This document shows positions 6,981 to 10,626 of a stretch of 10,626 nt of DNA, in pieces (position 1 is the first letter of the stretch; each line of letters begins with the position of its first letter). The position numbers and the translations under genes were made by a program. Under the pieces are notes generated by a model that worked only from the letters and a program-made list of their open reading frames with translations, had not been told where the DNA came from and searched no databases. Source of the DNA: an uncultured Alphaproteobacteria bacterium (GTDB lineage: Bacteria; Pseudomonadota; Alphaproteobacteria; Rhizobiales; Beijerinckiaceae). Location: NCBI GenBank assembly GCA_937903315.1, contig CALCZO010000099.1, positions 1 through 10,626 on the forward strand, read 5' to 3'.

Positions 6981-7073
6981 ATGGAGCCCATGACGGAACC
7001 GGCGCTGAAGAGGAGCTTGCCTCTCCCTCTTTTCGCCACAGTCAGACGGTTGTATAGTTGTCGTCATCGGTGA
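6981..7073 (+). CDS. Possible 30-codon leader ORF upstream of rpoH
   Basis: ATG at 6981, preceded by GAGGAG (6969-6974) with a 6-base spacer, opens a 30-codon frame (begins MEPMTEPALKRSL, ends LYSCRHR) that stops with TGA at 7071-7073, 54 bases before rpoH. The second ATG of an in-frame pair is the well-spaced one; the first (6975) abuts the SD. The peptide is basic at its C-terminus and matches nothing I recognise. The SD is good, but an ORF this short arises easily by chance in GC-rich sequence, so treat it as a candidate only. Confidence 0.2.
   Translation: MEPMTEPALKRSLPLPLFATVRRLYSCRHR
7030..7058 (+). promoter_or_regulatory. Weak candidate promoter for rpoH
   Basis: TATAGT (7053-7058) matches 5 of 6 bases of the -10 consensus and sits in a locally less GC-rich patch about 70 bases before rpoH. 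The hexamer 17 bases upstream (TTTTCG) is a poor -35. I found no convincing sigma-32-type CTTG/-10 pair in the 6918-7127 gap, which otherwise holds only a weak 5-bp hairpin (7009-7013 with 7020-7024). Confidence 0.2.
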
Positions 7074-7116
7074 CGCATTCGTGCCGATGTTTGGCCTGCC
7101 CTATGAAGGGGGGCTC

Positions 7117-7122
7117 AGGAGG
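7117..7122 (+). promoter_or_regulatory. Shine-Dalgarno AGGAGG of rpoH
   Basis: A full AGGAGG core stands 5 bases before the ATG at 7128, fixing the start and implying efficient initiation unless it is masked by structure. The C-rich stretch at about 7095-7101 (GCCTGCCC) could partly pair with the following G-run, but I see no long thermosensor-like helix. Confidence 0.75.
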
Positions 7123-7127
7123 AAGAG

Positions 7128-8015
7128 ATGAAGGCTGCCATGGTCCCGGTTGTTGCGGGTGAAAGGGGTCTTGCACGGTATCTCAACGAGATCCGTACGT
7201 TCCCGCTGCTGACACCGGAAGAAGAATATATGATGGCCCAGCGCTTTCGCGAGCACGATGATGCTCAGGCGGCGCACCGGCTGGTCACCTCCCATCTCAG
7301 ACTGGTTGCCAAGATTGCCATGGGTTATCGCGGCTATGGTCTGCCGGTCGGCGAGGTGATTTCGGAGGGCAACATCGGCCTGATGCAGGCCGTCAAGCGG
7401 TTCGAGCCCGATCGCGGCTTCCGTCTGGCGACCTATGCCATCTGGTGGATCCGCGCCTCGATTCAGGAATACATCCTGCGCTCGTGGTCGCTGGTGAAGA
7501 TCGGCACGACGGCCAATCAGAAGAAGCTGTTTTTCAACCTGCGCAAGGCCAAGAGCCAGATTTCCGCGCTGGAAGACGGCGATCTGCGGCCCGAACATGT
7601 CGCCAGCATCGCCACCAGTCTCGGTGTCGAGAAGCAGGACGTGATCGACATGAACCGGCGCCTTTCGGGCGATGCGTCGCTCAACACGCCGCTGCGCGAA
7701 GATGGTGCGGGCCAGTGGATGGACACGCTCGTCGACGAAGGCATCGATCAGGAACGGTTGCTGGTCGATTCGGAAGAAAGCGGCAACCGGCTTTCGGCGC
7801 TCAGGGGCGCGTTGTCCGTGCTCAACGAGCGCGAGCGCCGCATTTTCGAGGCCCGCCGTCTGATGGACGATCCGGTCACGCTGGAGGACCTTTCGGGCGA
7901 GTTCTCGATCTCCCGTGAACGGGTCCGCCAGATCGAGGCGCGCGCATTCGAAAAGATCCAGGCCGCGGTCAAACGCAACCTGATGGCAATCGAAAGCGGC
8001 CAGCGCCCGAATTGA
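7128..8015 (+). CDS. rpoH: RNA polymerase heat-shock sigma factor RpoH (sigma-32)
   Basis: This 295-residue sigma-70-family protein has the expected group-3 RpoH layout. Region 1.2/2 starts with LARYLNEIRTFPLLTPEEEY (15-34). The region 2 core includes LVAKIAMGYRGYGLPVGEVI (59-78), EGNIGLMQAVKRFEP (80-94) and RLATYAIWWIRASIQEYIL (99-117). The RpoH box is QKKLFFNLRK (131-140), the hallmark separating RpoH from RpoD and RpoS and involved in core binding. Region 4 spans about 229-281, with the helix-turn-helix at 251-278 (LSGEFSISRERVRQIE). It directs RNA polymerase to chaperone and protease genes under heat or envelope stress. Alphaproteobacteria often carry two RpoH paralogues; I cannot tell which this is. 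Strong SD upstream and a hairpin terminator 27 bases after the TGA. Confidence 0.97.
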   Translation: MKAAMVPVVAGERGLARYLNEIRTFPLLTPEEEYMMAQRFREHDDAQAAHRLVTSHLRLVAKIAMGYRGYGLPVGEVISEGNIGLMQAVKRFEPDRGFRLATYAIWWIRASIQEYILRSWSLVKIGTTANQKKLFFNLRKAKSQISALEDGDLRPEHVASIATSLGVEKQDVIDMNRRLSGDASLNTPLREDGAGQWMDTLVDEGIDQERLLVDSEESGNRLSALRGALSVLNERERRIFEARRLMDDPVTLEDLSGEFSISRERVRQIEARAFEKIQAAVKRNLMAIESGQRPN

Positions 8016-8040
8016 TCGGGCGACCTGATCGGCTTCAAAC

Positions 8041-8066
8041 AAAAAGGGCGGCTGCGGCCGCCCTTT
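8041..8066. terminator. Bidirectional intrinsic terminator between rpoH and the purA unit
   Basis: AAAGGGCGGC (8043-8052) pairs perfectly with GCCGCCCTTT (8057-8066) around a TGCG loop, a 10-bp stem. Two further A residues at 8041-8042 give a five-base T run after the hairpin on the - strand; the + strand run is only TTT. It ends rpoH from the left and the purA/membrane-protein unit from the right, probably more efficiently for the latter. Confidence 0.88.
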
Positions 8067-8089
8067 CGCGTTGAGACGGCTCGGTCGGC

Positions 8090-9322
8090 CTATTGTGCCC
8101 AGGCGGCAATCGCCTCGCGGAACACGCGTTCGCCGGTCGGCCCCTTTTCGATCAGGACAGCCCCCAGCTTGCTGTCGGCCAGCTGGAACTGGAAGGCAAA
8201 CCACTTCTTTTCAGCCATCGCTTCGATGTTGCCGGCAATCGCCAGTTCGGTCTTGTCGAGACCGATGAGGAACAGGTTGTCGCCGACCGGCACCATCGCA
8301 CCCTTGAGCGGAACGCCGGGCATCGTTTCCTGATCGCGCGCCTCGATCGGGCCGATCGTCCGGACGCCGTCCCGCCCGGCATCGGGCCGGAACACGACAT
8401 CGACCGTATGAGAGGCAGGCAGCGACGGATCGGCATTCTTCCTGAACGCCAGATCGATGCTCATCCCCGCTTTTGCCACCGAGACGGTGCCCCGCACCAC
8501 CGGATAGCGCTTCCCGCCGGTCCCGGCTGGCCGTTCAAGCTGCCAGACCACCTGCCCGTCGCTCTGCGACCCGCGCGGATCATCGGCCTTTTCCTCGAAG
8601 AACAGTGCCCGTGCGGCAACGGGCAACACCGGCTGCTGGTTCTGCCCCTGCGGCACGGACGGCGAGGCGGCAGGCTTGGCCGCCGAGGTCGCTGGCGGTG
8701 TTGCCGAACCATCCAGCCGGCCGGCGCTCTTGCGCTGCTGCGCCTGCTGCTGCGCATCGGCAGTTGCGGCGTCCTTGCCCGGCTGCTCATAGCGGGCCGG
8801 ATCATCGCGCCACAGATACGCCAGCACGCCGACCGCGGCCAGCACCGGCACGCCGATGACCAGAATGAGCCGGGATCGGCTGCCCGTCGCAAAAGCCCGG
8901 CTGTGCTTCCTGTCGACCTTCGGCCGGCGCGACGGTTGCATCGGTTCGCTGACGCCGCCCGGCGATCGCGATTCGGCGGGGCGCTTCGGTTCGGCGACGA
9001 CCGGCTCGCGAGGACGCGAGTCCTCATCGTCCGGCTGGATGCCCGCCGCCGGACGCAACGATGGCAAGGGCGGCAGACGCGGCGGCTGGGCCGGCTCATG
9101 CACCGGAGCCGGCGGCGCATACTCGTCCTCGACCTTGCGGATTGTATCGTCGAGAACGTTCCGCTCGCGTTGCAGATCAGCCGCAGCGATCGGCGGCTCG
9201 AGACTGAGCAACTGCCGGTTCAGAGCCTCGCGCGCCCGCGCATAGATGGCCTCCCGCCGCTCCCGCGTATTGGGATCGAGCGCAGCAACAGCCCGCGAGA
9301 TGAGCGGAAAATAATCGGCCAT
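8090..9322 (-). CDS. Single-pass membrane protein of unknown function, purA-linked
   Basis: This 410-residue protein has four visible parts. Residues 1-70 are a helical N-terminal segment (MADYFPLISRAVAALDPNTR, then IYARAREALNRQL and LDDTIRKVEDEY); from memory similar starts occur on several rhizobial membrane proteins. A Pro-rich acidic/basic linker spans 70-150. One hydrophobic helix lies at 151-171 (RLILVIGVPVLAAVGVLAYLW), preceded by a basic stretch (RRPKVDRKHSR), so the N-terminus is likely cytoplasmic and the C-terminus periplasmic. An Ala/Gln/Pro linker (183-235) is followed by a predicted beta-rich domain (236-410) ending REAIAAWAQ. There is no signal peptide and no catalytic motif I recognise. 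The ATG lies 8 bases after the purA stop with a weak SD inside the purA 3' end, suggesting translational coupling. TAG stop; terminator 23 bases beyond. Function unknown. Confidence 0.85.
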   Translation of the reverse strand: MADYFPLISRAVAALDPNTRERREAIYARAREALNRQLLSLEPPIAAADLQRERNVLDDTIRKVEDEYAPPAPVHEPAQPPRLPPLPSLRPAAGIQPDDEDSRPREPVVAEPKRPAESRSPGGVSEPMQPSRRPKVDRKHSRAFATGSRSRLILVIGVPVLAAVGVLAYLWRDDPARYEQPGKDAATADAQQQAQQRKSAGRLDGSATPPATSAAKPAASPSVPQGQNQQPVLPVAARALFFEEKADDPRGSQSDGQVVWQLERPAGTGGKRYPVVRGTVSVAKAGMSIDLAFRKNADPSLPASHTVDVVFRPDAGRDGVRTIGPIEARDQETMPGVPLKGAMVPVGDNLFLIGLDKTELAIAGNIEAMAEKKWFAFQFQLADSKLGAVLIEKGPTGERVFREAIAAWAQ

Positions 9323-9330
9323 GCGGTTGA

Positions 9331-10626
9331 TTAACCCTGGAAGGGGTTACGCACAAGGATCGTGTCGTCCCGTTCCGGCGAGGTCGAGACCAGCGCGACC
9401 GGCGCACCGACCAGTTCCTCGATCCTCCGGACGTACTTGACCGCCTGCGCCGGCAGGTCCGCCCAGCTCCGGGCGCCGACTGTCGAGCCGTCCCAGCCCT
9501 CGAACTCCTCGTAGATCGGCTCGACACGGCCCTGAGCGGCCTCGCCCGCCGGCAGGACGTCAAGCGCGCGTCCGTCGAGCCTATAGCCGGTGCAGATGCG
9601 GATCGTCTTGAAGCCGTCGAGAATGTCGATCTTGGTCAGCGCGATGCCGTCGATGCCGTTGTTGCATACGGTTTGACGCACCAGCGCCGCATCGAACCAG
9701 CCGCAGCGACGCGGTCGTCCGGTCACAGTGCCGAATTCATGGCCGCGCTCGCCGATCCGCCGCCCCGTCTCGTCGTGAAGCTCGGTCGGGAACGGCCCCT
9801 CGCCGACGCGCGTGGTATAGGCCTTGGCGATCCCGAGGACATAGCCGATCGCGCCCGGCCCGAGGCCGGACCCGGCAGCCGCCTGCCCGGCCACCGTATT
9901 GGAGGACGTGACATAGGGGTAGGTGCCATGATCGACATCGAGCAGCGCGCCCTGCGCGCCCTCGAACAGGATGCGCTGGCCGGCCTTGCGGGCCTTGTCG
10001 AGCAGGAGCCACACGCAATCCATATACGGCAGCACCTTCGGCGCCACCTCAAGCAACTGCGCTTTCAGCGCCGCGCCGTCGATCTCCGGCAGGTCGAGAC
10101 CGCGCCGCAGCGCATTGTGATGGGTCAGCAGCCGCGCGATCTTGCCGTCGAGGGCCGCCGGTTCGGCCAGATCCATGACGCGGATGGCGCGCCGGCCGAC
10201 CTTGTCCTCATAGGCGGGACCGATTCCGCGCTTGGTGGTGCCGATTTTCGTGCCGGCTGCGGCGGCTGATTCGCGATAGCCGTCGAGTTCCTGATGCAGC
10301 GGCAGGATCAGCACCGCATTGTCCGCCAGCCGCAGCGTCGCCGGCGAAACATCGACCCCTTGCCCCTTCAGCCGCTCGATCTCGGCCACCAGCGCGAACG
10401 GATCGACCACCACGCCGTTGCCGATCACCGACAGCTTGCCGGGCCGCACGATGCCCGAGGGCAACAGCGACAGCTTGTAGACCTTGCCGTCGATCACCAG
10501 CGTATGGCCGGCGTTATGCCCGCCCTGGAACCGGACAACGACCTCTGCCTGCTCGCTCAGCCAGTCGACGAGCTTTCCCTTGCCTTCGTCGCCCCACTGG
10601 GCGCCGACCACGACGACATTGGCCAT
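9331..10626 (-). CDS. purA: Adenylosuccinate synthetase
   Basis: This complete 431-residue enzyme has its ATG at the last three bases of the window, so its promoter and ribosome site are outside. It catalyses GTP-dependent condensation of IMP and aspartate to adenylosuccinate, the first committed step to AMP, in the cytoplasm. Motifs: QWGDEGKGK (10-18), with catalytic Asp13 and the P-loop; GGHNAGHT (35-42), with catalytic His41; GTTKRGIGPAYEDK (129-142), the IMP-binding segment; GAQGALLDVDHGTYPYVTSS (223-242); TTRVGEGPFPTEL (271-283); VTGRPRRCGWFD (301-312); and LTKIDILDG (330-338), which recognises guanine. Length and motif order match the bacterial family throughout. It heads a two-gene unit with the membrane-protein gene, ended by the terminator at 8041-8066. 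Confidence 0.98.
   Translation of the reverse strand: MANVVVVGAQWGDEGKGKLVDWLSEQAEVVVRFQGGHNAGHTLVIDGKVYKLSLLPSGIVRPGKLSVIGNGVVVDPFALVAEIERLKGQGVDVSPATLRLADNAVLILPLHQELDGYRESAAAAGTKIGTTKRGIGPAYEDKVGRRAIRVMDLAEPAALDGKIARLLTHHNALRRGLDLPEIDGAALKAQLLEVAPKVLPYMDCVWLLLDKARKAGQRILFEGAQGALLDVDHGTYPYVTSSNTVAGQAAAGSGLGPGAIGYVLGIAKAYTTRVGEGPFPTELHDETGRRIGERGHEFGTVTGRPRRCGWFDAALVRQTVCNNGIDGIALTKIDILDGFKTIRICTGYRLDGRALDVLPAGEAAQGRVEPIYEEFEGWDGSTVGARSWADLPAQAVKYVRRIEELVGAPVALVSTSPERDDTILVRNPFQG

Noticed and set aside
8093..9334. 413-codon + strand open frame opposite the membrane-protein gene
   Set aside because: It is Arg/His/Leu-rich, without domain motifs, and antisense to a better-composed gene that is coupled to purA; a GC-driven shadow.

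Overview
This is a GC-rich, gene-dense stretch of bacterial chromosome. It most resembles an alphaproteobacterium, probably of the Hyphomicrobiales (Rhizobiales). The evidence is the purA / membrane protein / rpoH / rluD neighbourhood, an RpoH with the QKKLFFNLRK box, a tRNA-Glu typical of the class, and short or overlapping gene junctions. The lineage is inferred from gene content and style, since no database search was possible. I see no insertion sequence, phage gene, CRISPR array or integration scar. No gap between genes exceeds about 210 bases.

Left part (1-4008, + strand): the 3' end of an unrecognised gene with a lysine/alanine-rich tail; an EamA-type (DMT) permease; a divergent COG0523 (CobW-like G3E) P-loop protein; and a BioF2-like GNAT acyltransferase. 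The first three are joined by two successive 4-base ATGA overlaps, so they very likely form one translationally coupled operon. The GNAT gene follows after 97 bases and may belong to the same transcript. Its 3' end overlaps the convergent acyl-CoA ligase by 32 bases.

Middle part (3977-6917): on the - strand, an acetyl/medium-chain acyl-CoA synthetase-like AMP ligase, preceded by a tRNA-Glu(CTC) with encoded CCA and a clear promoter (TTGCCG-N17-TATAGC). Divergently, on the + strand, lies an RluA/RluD-family 23S rRNA pseudouridine synthase.

Right part (6918-10626): rpoH (heat-shock sigma factor) with a strong Shine-Dalgarno, behind a 210-base gap that holds a possible 30-codon leader ORF. Facing it on the - strand are purA (complete, its start codon at the last base of the window) and, 8 bases downstream of it, a single-pass membrane protein of unknown function. 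The two transcription units converge on a strong bidirectional terminator at 8041-8066.

Most of the window is ordinary core genome. The parts most worth a second look are the coupled trio at 2-2645, in which the COG0523 protein keeps its P-loop and CxCC metal motif but has lost the NKxD guanine-recognition motif, and the purA-linked membrane protein, which I cannot assign to any described function.
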